Below are positions 55,656 to 64,000 of a stretch of 64,000 nucleotides of DNA, piece after piece; within the stretch, counting starts at the first letter, position 1, and each line of letters begins with the position of its first letter. A program made the translations under genes and the position numbers. A model generated the notes under the pieces. That model worked only from the letters and a program-made list of their open reading frames with translations. It was not told where the DNA came from and made no database searches. Origin of the DNA: Hysterium pulicare CBS 123377. Its lineage: Eukaryota; Ascomycota; Dothideomycetes; Hysteriales; Hysteriaceae. The stretch spans positions 50,045 through 114,044 of the forward strand of contig AJFK01000113.1 in assembly GCA_000467715.1 (NCBI GenBank), given 5' to 3'.

Positions 55656-58600
55656 CTAGCTCCCTGGCATCTGCATCTGCCACTCCGGATCCACTTTACT
55701 CTGCTTAAAGAAGCTCTTCCCTTTCAACCACTGTCTATAAGCCTTGTACCTCTTCTTTCCACCATCTTCTTCCAACACATCAAGCGGGTTCTCCTTGACC
55801 TTCAGAAACTCCTCGTACTCCCACATATCCTTATCGCTAATATTCCATCTACCGTTTTCCGCCCCTACGCCCGTCCCAGCTACGTTTGCCCAGTCTGTTA
55901 CGGATGTGAGGCCGGAAGGGTAGTGCATGTTTGTATCGGGAGTGTTGGGTCTGGGAGAAGCCGCGGAGGACGCGCTGAAAGACCTCGCAGAGGAGAGATA
56001 CTTCACGAATGCTGATGTGACGGGATCGTCAGCTGAAGGTGTCTCCGTGCTCACCACTAAAGGTAAGTTCAGCGGATGCGTGACATATCTCGAATATTCA
56101 CTCGCTTCACCGGCCGTGACGCTCGGATTCAGACTGTTTTCGTAGAATTGCACAAGAGTCCATTGCGTCATTAATGACTTATCGGCTGGCTGAAAATCCT
56201 TGGTCCCAGAAGCGGATGTAAGCGCGGTGTTGGAAGAAGACTTAGATAAAGTTGGACTATCAGTGGTGAGAGGAGGAAGAAGCTTTGTTTCGAAGTGTGG
56301 GTCTCGGAGTATGGACGATTTGATGGGAGAGTGTGCTTCGGTTGGAGTGGGAGGAACGTGGAGGTTCCGGCGGCCGCCGGGAGTGCTCCGCCGAGAATCA
56401 TTTTCGCTTGAGGGATCAATGATTGTGACGCCTTTTCGTGGTGCTTTCTTGTCTGGGGAATCGTGCTCGTGGGACGTTTTGCGAGGGCGGAAAGGGGAGA
56501 GGTCAAAGTCGCGGGGTTGCAGAGATTTGTCCGGGAGGTAGCGTGCTGGAGAATTAAGGCGGAACGAGAAAATCTTTAGGAAGGAGGAGATCGCAAGCGG
56601 TCGGTAGTACTCTAGCCAGTAGTCATCATAATGACTAACGCCCCTCTGGACGAGCTCTGTGCTGGGTTGGGTTGTGGTTGGAGGGAGAGCACGGGGTTCG
56701 AGGTTGGAAGGATTGTACCAATTGATATAATGGCGACGGGGCTTATTGAGCCATACACGGGGATCTGCATGGTGGAGATAATAATCTGTCGTTAGCTCCC
56801 ACAGCATCGGTTGGCCATGAGCGAAGATGTAATTTCCAAGGAAGAGGTTATAGGCTTCTTGACGTTGCGAATCGAGAAAGGAGTTATGATAATAGCGCTT
56901 GAAGCTCTCCACCATGTCTCGGGAGTGACTTTGCCAATGATTGATCTTTCGGTATGTGGCCATGGTGTTGACTAGGTGAGATCCACCATACTGAATGGCA
57001 ATAGTGTCGCCATGGTCATGGAACATGTGAGTAAAGATATTCACAGCATCGGAATCGTACTCGACAGTGTTCCCAGTAATGACGCCTATTGCTTGTAGCT
57101 GGCGGCCGAGAGCTCTCTTACCAATAACAAATTGACAAGCATTCGTTCGATCCAAACAATCAATGCAATTCGTCCTTGCAACTCCGTTCTGAACTTGTGG
57201 GGAATCGTAATCACTGTCACCATTATGAAAGAAGCCCGTCTTCTGAAGCACCTTCTCCGCAAGGTTTTCGAGCGTGCCAATCACATCTTGGCCTCGCGTC
57301 TTGGAGGCTCTACTCATATCGAAGGCTTCGTATAGGATCTTTTTATCTGCGGGCAAAGACTGATTGAGATACTTGATCGCGTTCAAGTATTCATGAAGGA
57401 GCTTTGATTCTCGTGGCATGCGTTCTCGTGCTTTGATCAGATTGAGAACATATATGGGTGCCCCATACCGCTCGAACAAGTTATCGAAATGTAAAGCAGC
57501 AGCGCTATAGAAAGGATCAACCAGATTAAGGTCGATGTCAGGCTTTGGGGTTACTCCAGTATTATCCTGCGTCCAGTACAGCGGAATACTACCACGATGC
57601 TGTACGTACGAAGTATATGTCGGACTAGCGTAGAGTCGAGGCCCCGGCGCATGAAAGGACGTGTTGAGAAGTTCAGATACGATTTGCTCTGTCTCGACAT
57701 CATTTGCCACATAACCTAAGTCATTTGCGCCACGCTTCAAAAAACGTGCGCCTGCAAAGAAACGGGATCTTCGCGCGATGATCGTGATATACACCCGGCG
57801 TCCAAACACATCGAGAGTTGATTGATCAATGAAACCATGAATGATCGGATGACACCATTCATAAGGACTCTTCAAAGCAGCTCGTGCCGGTTCTAATAAA
57901 TAGTGGTTCCACACAAACATGTCTTGGAAGTCGTAGCTTGGATGGTTGAGTCCTTGATTTAAGGCTTCTCTTTCTCGAATGATGTTCTGCTGAAGGCTGC
58001 GGGTGATATTGTAGGCGTAACTGAAGTAAAACGATCTGTTTAGATCCAGACTGTGGAGAATACTGAGGAATCTTGCTTCTTCCGGGTTACGGTCCTTTTG
58101 AAATCGCGAAGTTGAGCCTGTCGTAAGGGGAACCAGTTCAGTTCCTTCAACTTGGTAGATGTAGTGACCTCCAATCATCGCTACCTGCGCTCTTTTCGTG
58201 ATAAGAAGCATATAGTATGCTTCGGTAAACCTAATAAACCCAATAAGGCCCCAAGAACTGCATTTCAACTTCATTCCACCAGCAAACTTGTTTCCGTCGT
58301 CGATCGCATTTAGAAGTTGGTTCATTTCCTTTCTATCATAGACGATGTCATCTTCAAAGATATTCAAATGTCCTGGAGGAGCTGTTCGGTCAATTTTCAG
58401 AACTCGAAAGTGCCTGTCCATAACGTCTCCTCCCACGAGGTAAAATCGGGTGCTGGTCTCATACAGGGTGAATTTATGCATTTTGCCGATACCGTCTTCA
58501 CCAGCCTTCTCATAGGAAGCGCCCTTATTCCTCTGCATAATAGCAGGACTAGTAGATCTCTGAAAAGAATCGGGAACTGCTGGTTCTTCTTCATCCCCCT

Positions 58601-58841
58601 CAAACTTCAAAGATTCGGTCTCTTGTGGCATCCTCGGCTCTTTCTCTTGCATACTTTCTCGCTTGAACTCATTCACGGGAGGATCACCGCTTAAGTTGCC
58701 ATCATCTGTAGAGATTTGCTGCCCGTTTGGCAACTTTTCCACGGCTACCTCCTGCTGAGATTCTGGATTTGGCGTTGTGACGAGAGGCCGTTCAGAGCTC
58801 GCCCTTTCCGACATTTCGGGATTCTGCTTCGAGTTTTCCAT
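55656..58841 (-). CDS. FIG4: SAC-domain polyphosphoinositide phosphatase Fig4
   Basis: Removes the 5-phosphate of PI(3,5)P2 on vacuolar and late endosomal membranes and works with Fab1 and Vac14. Intron-free, 1061 aa. A disordered N-terminus (about 120 aa, acidic) precedes the SAC domain, which starts at MHKFTLYETSTRFYLVGGDV. The catalytic CX5R site is RTNCIDCLDRTNACQF, with its Cys at about residue 559. Other family landmarks are SSWGLIGFIRFTEAYYMLLI, FSYAYNITRSLQQN and YGGSHLVNTMATYRKINHWQ. The C-terminal 300 residues contain HYINWYNPSNLEPRALPP and DDYWLEYYRPLAISSFLKIF, typical of fungal Fig4, then a Ser/Thr-rich stretch and a conserved-looking end (NISDKDMWEYEEFLKVKENP). Confidence 0.96.
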   Translation of the reverse strand: MENSKQNPEMSERASSERPLVTTPNPESQQEVAVEKLPNGQQISTDDGNLSGDPPVNEFKRESMQEKEPRMPQETESLKFEGDEEEPAVPDSFQRSTSPAIMQRNKGASYEKAGEDGIGKMHKFTLYETSTRFYLVGGDVMDRHFRVLKIDRTAPPGHLNIFEDDIVYDRKEMNQLLNAIDDGNKFAGGMKLKCSSWGLIGFIRFTEAYYMLLITKRAQVAMIGGHYIYQVEGTELVPLTTGSTSRFQKDRNPEEARFLSILHSLDLNRSFYFSYAYNITRSLQQNIIREREALNQGLNHPSYDFQDMFVWNHYLLEPARAALKSPYEWCHPIIHGFIDQSTLDVFGRRVYITIIARRSRFFAGARFLKRGANDLGYVANDVETEQIVSELLNTSFHAPGPRLYASPTYTSYVQHRGSIPLYWTQDNTGVTPKPDIDLNLVDPFYSAAALHFDNLFERYGAPIYVLNLIKARERMPRESKLLHEYLNAIKYLNQSLPADKKILYEAFDMSRASKTRGQDVIGTLENLAEKVLQKTGFFHNGDSDYDSPQVQNGVARTNCIDCLDRTNACQFVIGKRALGRQLQAIGVITGNTVEYDSDAVNIFTHMFHDHGDTIAIQYGGSHLVNTMATYRKINHWQSHSRDMVESFKRYYHNSFLDSQRQEAYNLFLGNYIFAHGQPMLWELTTDYYLHHADPRVWLNKPRRHYINWYNPSNLEPRALPPTTTQPSTELVQRGVSHYDDYWLEYYRPLAISSFLKIFSFRLNSPARYLPDKSLQPRDFDLSPFRPRKTSHEHDSPDKKAPRKGVTIIDPSSENDSRRSTPGGRRNLHVPPTPTEAHSPIKSSILRDPHFETKLLPPLTTDSPTLSKSSSNTALTSASGTKDFQPADKSLMTQWTLVQFYENSLNPSVTAGEASEYSRYVTHPLNLPLVVSTETPSADDPVTSAFVKYLSSARSFSASSAASPRPNTPDTNMHYPSGLTSVTDWANVAGTGVGAENGRWNISDKDMWEYEEFLKVKENPLDVLEEDGGKKRYKAYRQWLKGKSFFKQSKVDPEWQMQMPGS

Positions 58842-60221
58842 TCTACGGCAATGAGTAATGCAAGGACCGGCTCCCGGCAGATTTCTTGGGATTTTTGCGT
58901 TTAGAGGCTCTCATATCCCGGTTGTTGCTGGGTTGTAAAGTGCAAATTACCGGTTTGACGTCAGTATTTGAAGGGGGCTTAATAAATGAAACCCGGGCAT
59001 TGACCCTTCAAGATGGTACCTGCAGCAGAAATATTCACAGGGCTGTAAATGTGGCAAACGGGTAGAAGGTCGAGGAAAAGTGAGGTCAAAGAGTTGAAGG
59101 TCGATGAATGAAAGTGAGGATTAGCCAGCCTTCCCTTTTCGGGGTCGAATATAAAGCCGAAGATAGCCCGTATTCCCTCAAGTAAAGACTTCCGTTTCAA
59201 CTAGGGGCGAACCGACACCACTCAGCAACGGTTATCACAATATTTCGGTAGGAGCCTTGTATCTATCTAACTTACTTGATGACGTTCTTGACAAGTTTGC
59301 AATCTGGTCTCCCACCCTACACGGACATGGTTCGGCATCGCGTTTCGAAATCATCCTGGCAGGGGGTTTGCTATCGACGGATCCGAGGAGAAAGGAACTG
59401 AGAAACCTACCTTGGAGCGAGTATGCCCTTACATTAATGTAATGTTCTTCCCTCGAGCCCCCACTAAGTCTAAATGAAGACTCTGTTGGCCTTGGTATCT
59501 CCCGTTCAACTCCTTCCAGAAAGTTGGTTTGCCCTTTGCGATATGTATCAAATTGCTTTCTCTCCGGCCAGCCTAACCAACACATTCCTTTTATTCCTAT
59601 CTTTTAAATACTCTAGTCTAGAAAAAGACTTTATAGAGCACACTTAGATTTGTCTAGATTCCGCGTGCTCATAGTGCGCTGATTCAAAGCCCGAGTGCTT
59701 GGAAGAGGTATAAATTTCGTCTTCCTCCGCTGCTTTCTTGGGTTTGCTTTCTATTGATTTGACTAAGAGCTCTGTGGAGGGAAGGAAAATAAAAGGTCTT
59801 CCTACAAACGCTCGTGCCTCCTCCTCAAGGTTGGAGCTGTTCTTGGGTATCAACTTACTAACAAGCGGTTTTATGTGTGGGACTTAAGGTCAGAGATGAA
59901 GAAACGAATGGCTGGCGGCGAGAGGTCCAGAATGAGGCCCGGAGAATGACTCTTATGAGTAAGACTCAACGCTGAACATTAGCTTCATCATCAAAGGAGA
60001 TGGAGGACATGTTAATGTGCCATGAAGAGCATCATCGAGAGGTCTCCACCATCTCCATAGCGGATAAGTCCCACTATCCTCTCGATCTCCCGAAACAACG
60101 ATGGCCAATGGCTTCTCGTTGGCTTGCTTCCGCAATTCGGGACAACTGCATACGCTATGACTGATGTACTCTGTGTGGCCCGGTGTCAAAGCAACGTCCG
60201 AGTCAAGAATCTGGCGGAGAG

Positions 60222-60244
60222 GTAGAAGAAGAAGAAGAAGAAGT
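60222..60244 (+). repeat. GAA microsatellite
   Basis: Short perfect trinucleotide run of agaagaagaag type, about seven units. On the minus strand it would encode polyleucine in one frame, which is probably coincidental. Confidence 0.7.
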
Positions 60245-60326
60245 TCAGGAAAAGATTTGACCCTCCTTAGACTTTAGCGTTTACACAGTACCTTAGCACG
60301 CCCAAATCCCTAGAAATGCGGTGAGG

Positions 60327-60376
60327 CACGTGGTGTGCGCTTTCCTCCTCCTCGCTCTTCCAAGAATCTATATAAA
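60327..60376 (+). promoter_or_regulatory. Promoter-like module 1 (CACGTG + TATATAAA)
   Basis: CACGTG at 60327-60332 is followed 42 bp downstream, start to start, by TATATAAA at 60369 within tctatataaacctccc. This arrangement recurs at 61025. The first ATG downstream opens only a 27-codon frame. Confidence 0.35.
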
Positions 60377-60501
60377 CCTCCCAGACCCCCGTCCACATTT
60401 TCCACAACTCGGCAAGAGGATCTCAGCTCCAAAAAGGAGGATCTAGGACGCTAATCAAACCGGGCTTTGGTACCATGTCCTTGCCTTGGGTCAAACTGGT
60501 T

Positions 60502-60835
60502 CTACGAGTTAGACCCATGAGTCTCCTCTTCATAATCCACTATGTACAGCCTCTGTGAGTGAGTGCTCTCGTCGAAAATACAGTGATTCTGGAAGCCTGT
60601 CGAAACTCTGACGGGGGCATAGAAGTTTGACCACGAAATCTCATAACATGTTCTCGAGGCAATGAAGAGAATCATTTGAAAAGTTACGTGAAGCTTTTCC
60701 TCACCGTCCTTCCTTATAATGAGCATCATTGACATCTTATCACTTCGACGACAAACAACCCGTCCATCCACCACATCGATCTGTTCGTCTTTCCCTCTTG
60801 GACCCCCATCTCACAGCTTGAGTCCTTACTTGCAT
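60502..60835 (-). CDS. Possible small spliced protein, unknown
   Basis: A two-exon reading (60835-60830 and 60780-60502) with a 49-nt gtaagg...acag intron gives 94 aa starting MQIDVVDGRVVCRRSDKMSM. The second exon has protein-like composition (MILFIASRTCYEISWSNFYA). The branch site is weak, no family is recognised, and the model could be chance. Confidence 0.2.
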
Positions 60836-61024
60836 GTCTATTACACTCCACCGACCACATACTATGCATAAATAGTTGTGTTGTGGCCGACATAATGCTT
60901 AGCTGAGGCGCCGACGTGTGAAGAATGGAAAGAAACCAACCACACTGGAAAATTATACCCGCAAGCTCCTCAAGACCACTCGAAATGTACAACTGACCAA
61001 TCTTCGGTGCGGTGAACTATGCTT

Positions 61025-61069
61025 CACGTGATCCTCCTTACTGTTTTTCTTCTTCACCTTCTATATAAA
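61025..61069 (+). promoter_or_regulatory. Promoter-like module 2 (CACGTG + TATATAAA)
   Basis: CACGTG at 61025-61030, then TATATAAA at 61062 in ctatataaacctccct, 37 bp apart start to start. The sequence around the TATA box is nearly identical to that at 60369. The first ATG downstream that is clear of the TATA box opens a 21-codon frame. Confidence 0.35.
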
Positions 61070-61918
61070 CCTCCCTCGCCCTTCCACTTCCCAGTCTCAC
61101 TACATCACCACAGTGACATCTCTGTGCCAGACTGGTGCATTATTAACGATAATGGTGGGCCGCGGCTCCGGCTGGGTGCTAGAAGTATATCCTGCCTTCA
61201 ACGCATGCCGTGGTTAGCCTGGGACCAAAACATTCGACCTTTCCTCCCTATGCGTCCTCAAAAAGGCAGACGAGTCCGTCTTGATGGAAGCGTGTTTGGG
61301 CTAAAATGATGGTACGACGATGTTCCATGGCTGGAGTGGAGGAAACTTGGAGGAAGTTTGATGGAGGGAGAGAGTGTTGATGATGGAAAGCATTATCGTA
61401 TGTCCAAGGTGCTGGATTGCACTATTGCAAGAGAAGGCACTTGATGTGATATGACGCCTGTGGAGATTGGTACCAATACCCCGCAATTCTTGAACAACTA
61501 TCCACTGATTCCCCTAGTTCTTTATATCCAGTACTAGAGGGTTAAACTTGATCCTTTTTCCCTACTACCCCAGACTAGATATAAGAACAAGTCGATAACA
61601 GCGGCAGCTCTCACAGGCTTAAAATCCACCCGAATCTCGTTGCAGATCTCAAACAGCTCAGGTACATAGTAACAACCTTGGCACGTATAGGCAAGCGGAT
61701 TGGCTGTAGCCACAAATTCTCTCATACTGCCAAATCAAATAGGTCAATCTGGCTTCAATTATAAGGTAAAGAGTATGTATGTACAACAGCGGAAGAAATA
61801 GATCGTAAATAGATACAAGTCAATTGATCGATTAAACGCCTGTAATGATTCGGGTAGGTGATCCCATTTTGATGCGAGACACAGTAAATGAATGAGAGAT
61901 ACAACATTACTTTTCGAT

Positions 61919-64000
61919 TTACGCCTCCTCATCTGATTCAACCTCTGCAGTCTGTAATCCATATGTTAGCTTCGTCTCCTCGAATTTCAAAGACCAGAAT
62001 CAACTTACATCATCATGGAACGTCTTGCCTTCCGTGGTTGGCTTAATGTAACCTGTCCTAATACAGAAATCTCCAAACCTCTCTCCTTCTTCCCTCTCTT
62101 TAGCGTATTGCTTGATGAGCGGTCTCATAATGTCTAGAATCTCTTCTTCCTTGATCGAACTCCTGTACAGTTTGTTCAACCTTTGTCCATGGTAGCCTCC
62201 ACCAAGATACATGTTATACGCGCCAAAGGCTTTACCGACGAAAGCAACTTCAGCAAGCCAAGGTCTCGCGCAGCCGTTCGGACAACCGGTCATACGCATG
62301 ACGATCGAGTCTTGTCGAAGTCCCGATTCCTCAATCACGCCTTCGAGCTTAGTGATCAGCTCGGGAAGGTAGCGTTCCGATTCTGCCATGGCGAGGCCGC
62401 AAGTTGGGAAGGCAACACAAGCGGAAGAACTTAATCTCAAGCCTGAGAAATTCGTATTGTCTAACTTGTATTTCTTGAGGAGCTCTTTCATCTGGGGCAG
62501 ATCTTCATCTGAAACATTGCTGAGGGTCAGATGCTGGTTCCCTGTAAGCCTGAACTCTCCTTTGTGGACCTTGGCGATTTCGACGAGGCCAGACTTCATT
62601 GGGAAGTCGGCTGTATCTTCGATGCGACCGTTTTCGATGAAGAACGTGAAGTGATTCAGACCATTTTCATCCTTCTGCCAGCCGAAGGTGTCGATGTTGC
62701 TGTCAAATTTGAATGGTTTAGGATCGGCAAATCGCTCGCCCCAAAGTTCTTCCACTTTCCCGCGGAAGACATCAACACCCATATCATCAATCGTGTATTT
62801 TAGACGAGCGTGCTTGCGATTCTTGCGGTCACCATGGTCACGCTGTACCAGCATGATCTTTTCACAAACAATGTGGGTTTTCGATGCTGGAACATAGCCC
62901 AGCGTGCTACCGGTGCGGGGGTATGTCTTCTTGTTGTTGTGGGTGACACCCATGCCGCCTCCAGCAAGGACATTGAACCCTTCGAGGTGTCCATCTTTAC
63001 CCTTGATGGCGATAAGACCGATGTCGTGGGCGTAGACATCTGTATCATTGTGAGGCGGAATAGCGATGGTGATCTTGAACTTTCGGGGGAGATAGACGGG
63101 GCCGTAGAGGGGTTCGTGGTCAACGACTGCATCGCCAGCGACTTGGGTCTTCTCTTTAGTGTTGTCGTCTGTTAACCATATCTCATGGTATGCGGTGGTA
63201 GATGGTAGCAGATGATCACTAATCTTCTTCGATATTGCGTGGACTTCCTTGTGGTACTGAGAATGTTGAGGCAAGCTACTGCACATAACATTTCGGTTCA
63301 CGTCGCCACATGCAGCAATAGTTGTCATCAGAGCTTTATTGATAGCCTGCATCGCCGGTTTCAATTTACCTTTGACGACACCGTGGAACTGGAAGGTTTG
63401 CCTAGTTGTCAATTTCATCGTCTCGTTGCCCAGCTTCGTGCTGATGGCATCCATCTGAATCCATTGGCTAGGAGTGGCGACACCACCAGCAAGTCGGCAT
63501 CGGATCATAAAAGAGTAAGCTGGCTCCAGACCTTGAGCTTTCCTTTCATCACGGAGATCGCGGTCGTCTTGCATGTATGTACCGTGGAATTTAGTCAGCT
63601 GCTGGTCGCTAGCGGAAATGGCTCCAGTGCTTGTATCCTGGAGACCCTCTGCAATGGTGCCTCGGAGATAGCTCGACGCTGCTTTGATGTCCTCATTTGT
63701 GAGTGGTGGTGGCTCTTCTGGAAGACCTTCGACCTTGTCGACACCAAGAGCTTGCCAAAGTTTGGGCTCCCATTCAGCATACCCGGTCTGGTACGCATCG
63801 GGATCTTGGTCATCTCCAAGGCCACAGTCGGTCAAAGGCTGGCCGCCGAGAGTCAGCAGTCGGGTGTGCAGGTCCTTGCCGGGTTTGTTATAGTAAATCT
63901 TGTCCTCTTTCCTGGGCCAGTAATGACTATCGCCAAGAGCGAAAACAGCGAAATTGACAGTTGCGAGGTCGAGGTCAGTAGAGTCCCTAACGGCTTTCCC
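61919..64000 (-). CDS. MET5: Sulfite reductase (NADPH) beta subunit, 3' part
   Basis: Hemoprotein subunit that reduces sulfite to sulfide in assimilation. The gene runs off the right edge, so the N-terminal transketolase-like and most of the flavodoxin-like part are missing. Two exons are visible, 64000-62009 and 61951-61919 (57-nt intron), and the end reads HDDTAEVESDEEA. The window begins in the flavodoxin-like domain (FAVFALGDSHYWPRKEDKIY, GGQPLTDCGLGDDQ). The reductase repeats follow (LTKFHGTYMQDDRDLRDERK, KLTTRQTFQFHGVVKG). The siroheme/4Fe-4S ligand motifs are intact: SACVAFPTCGLAMAESERYL and MRMTGCPNGCARPW. The domain order matches fungal Met5-type sulfite reductase beta. The frame is open to the edge. 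Confidence 0.95.

Larger units (their letters stand above)
58842..61918. other. Gene-poor 3 kb region
   Basis: No confident gene. On the minus strand, protein-like fragments occur at about 59644-59885 (VGRPFIFLPSTELLVKSIES) and 59953-60235 (SGDREDSGTYPLWRWWRPLD). A possible two-exon 94-aa gene lies at 60502-60835 and a 63-codon frame at 61534-61725. Two similar promoter-like modules (CACGTG then TATATAAA) lie at 60327 and 61025 on the plus strand. I cannot tie them to coding genes. Confidence 0.4.

Noticed and set aside
61019-61309. 96-codon frame beginning with a signal-peptide-like MLHVILLTVFLLHLL
   Set aside because: Its first codons span the TATA box and pyrimidine tract of promoter-like module 2, and the rest lacks secreted-protein features.
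1-64000. Secondary-metabolite, defence or CRISPR system
   Set aside because: No PKS, NRPS, terpene synthase, HET/NLR domain or direct-repeat array was found; neighbouring genes are unrelated housekeeping functions.

Overview
The window is eukaryotic nuclear DNA from a filamentous ascomycete (Pezizomycotina). The evidence is the gene style: many short GT-AG introns of about 45-65 nt with CTRAC-like branch sites, compact genes on both strands, and recognisable fungal orthologues such as BQT4, NUF2, GID8, PPG1, URK1, APL6, FIG4, MET5, RDI1, SMT3 and NUP84. A Leotiomycetes-like fungus is a guess from protein character only. No bacterial, viral or CRISPR features were seen, and no convincing tRNA or rRNA gene.

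Layout. Bases 1-2300 hold broken coding relics. Bases 2360-10540 carry an asymmetric twin-ATPase ABC protein, an MFS transporter and a CAX-family cation-exchanger homologue that lacks both catalytic motifs. Bases 11330-19657 carry two unknown proteins and the nucleoporin Nup84/Nup107. Bases 21102-31468 carry SUMO, a small unknown protein, a fused succinyl-CoA-ligase-like protein, GID8 and URK1 (divergent), and the PP2A-like phosphatase Ppg1. Bases 32476-41990 carry a prion-like Q/P/Y-rich protein, AP-3 beta (divergent from an unknown protein) and Rho-GDI. Bases 43261-47133 carry Bqt4 and Nuf2 (convergent). Bases 47420-52136 carry a broken locus and a large disordered protein. Bases 53665-64000 carry thioredoxin, Fig4, a 3 kb gene-poor stretch and the 3' part of sulfite reductase beta (MET5), cut by the window edge.

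Most genes are housekeeping: nuclear envelope and kinetochore (NUP84, BQT4, NUF2), vesicle traffic and phosphoinositides (APL6, FIG4, RDI1), regulated turnover (SMT3, GID8), and sulfur and redox metabolism (MET5, thioredoxin). They look like independent neighbours, not a pathway cluster. No secondary-metabolite, defence or effector cluster was recognised.

The main non-gene signal is a family of four related elements of 196-200 bp with imperfect terminal inverted repeats (a MITE-like family). One copy lies inside an intron of the fused succinyl-CoA-ligase-like gene and explains why that intron is about 260 nt. Other points of interest are the motif-less CAX protein, the alpha-beta fusion with a presequence-like linker, several coding relics broken by stops and frameshifts, and two similar promoter-like modules in the gene-poor stretch near 60-61 kb. 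Exon boundaries were inferred by eye from splice signals and family similarity. In every spliced model below the exon lengths sum to an intact reading frame.
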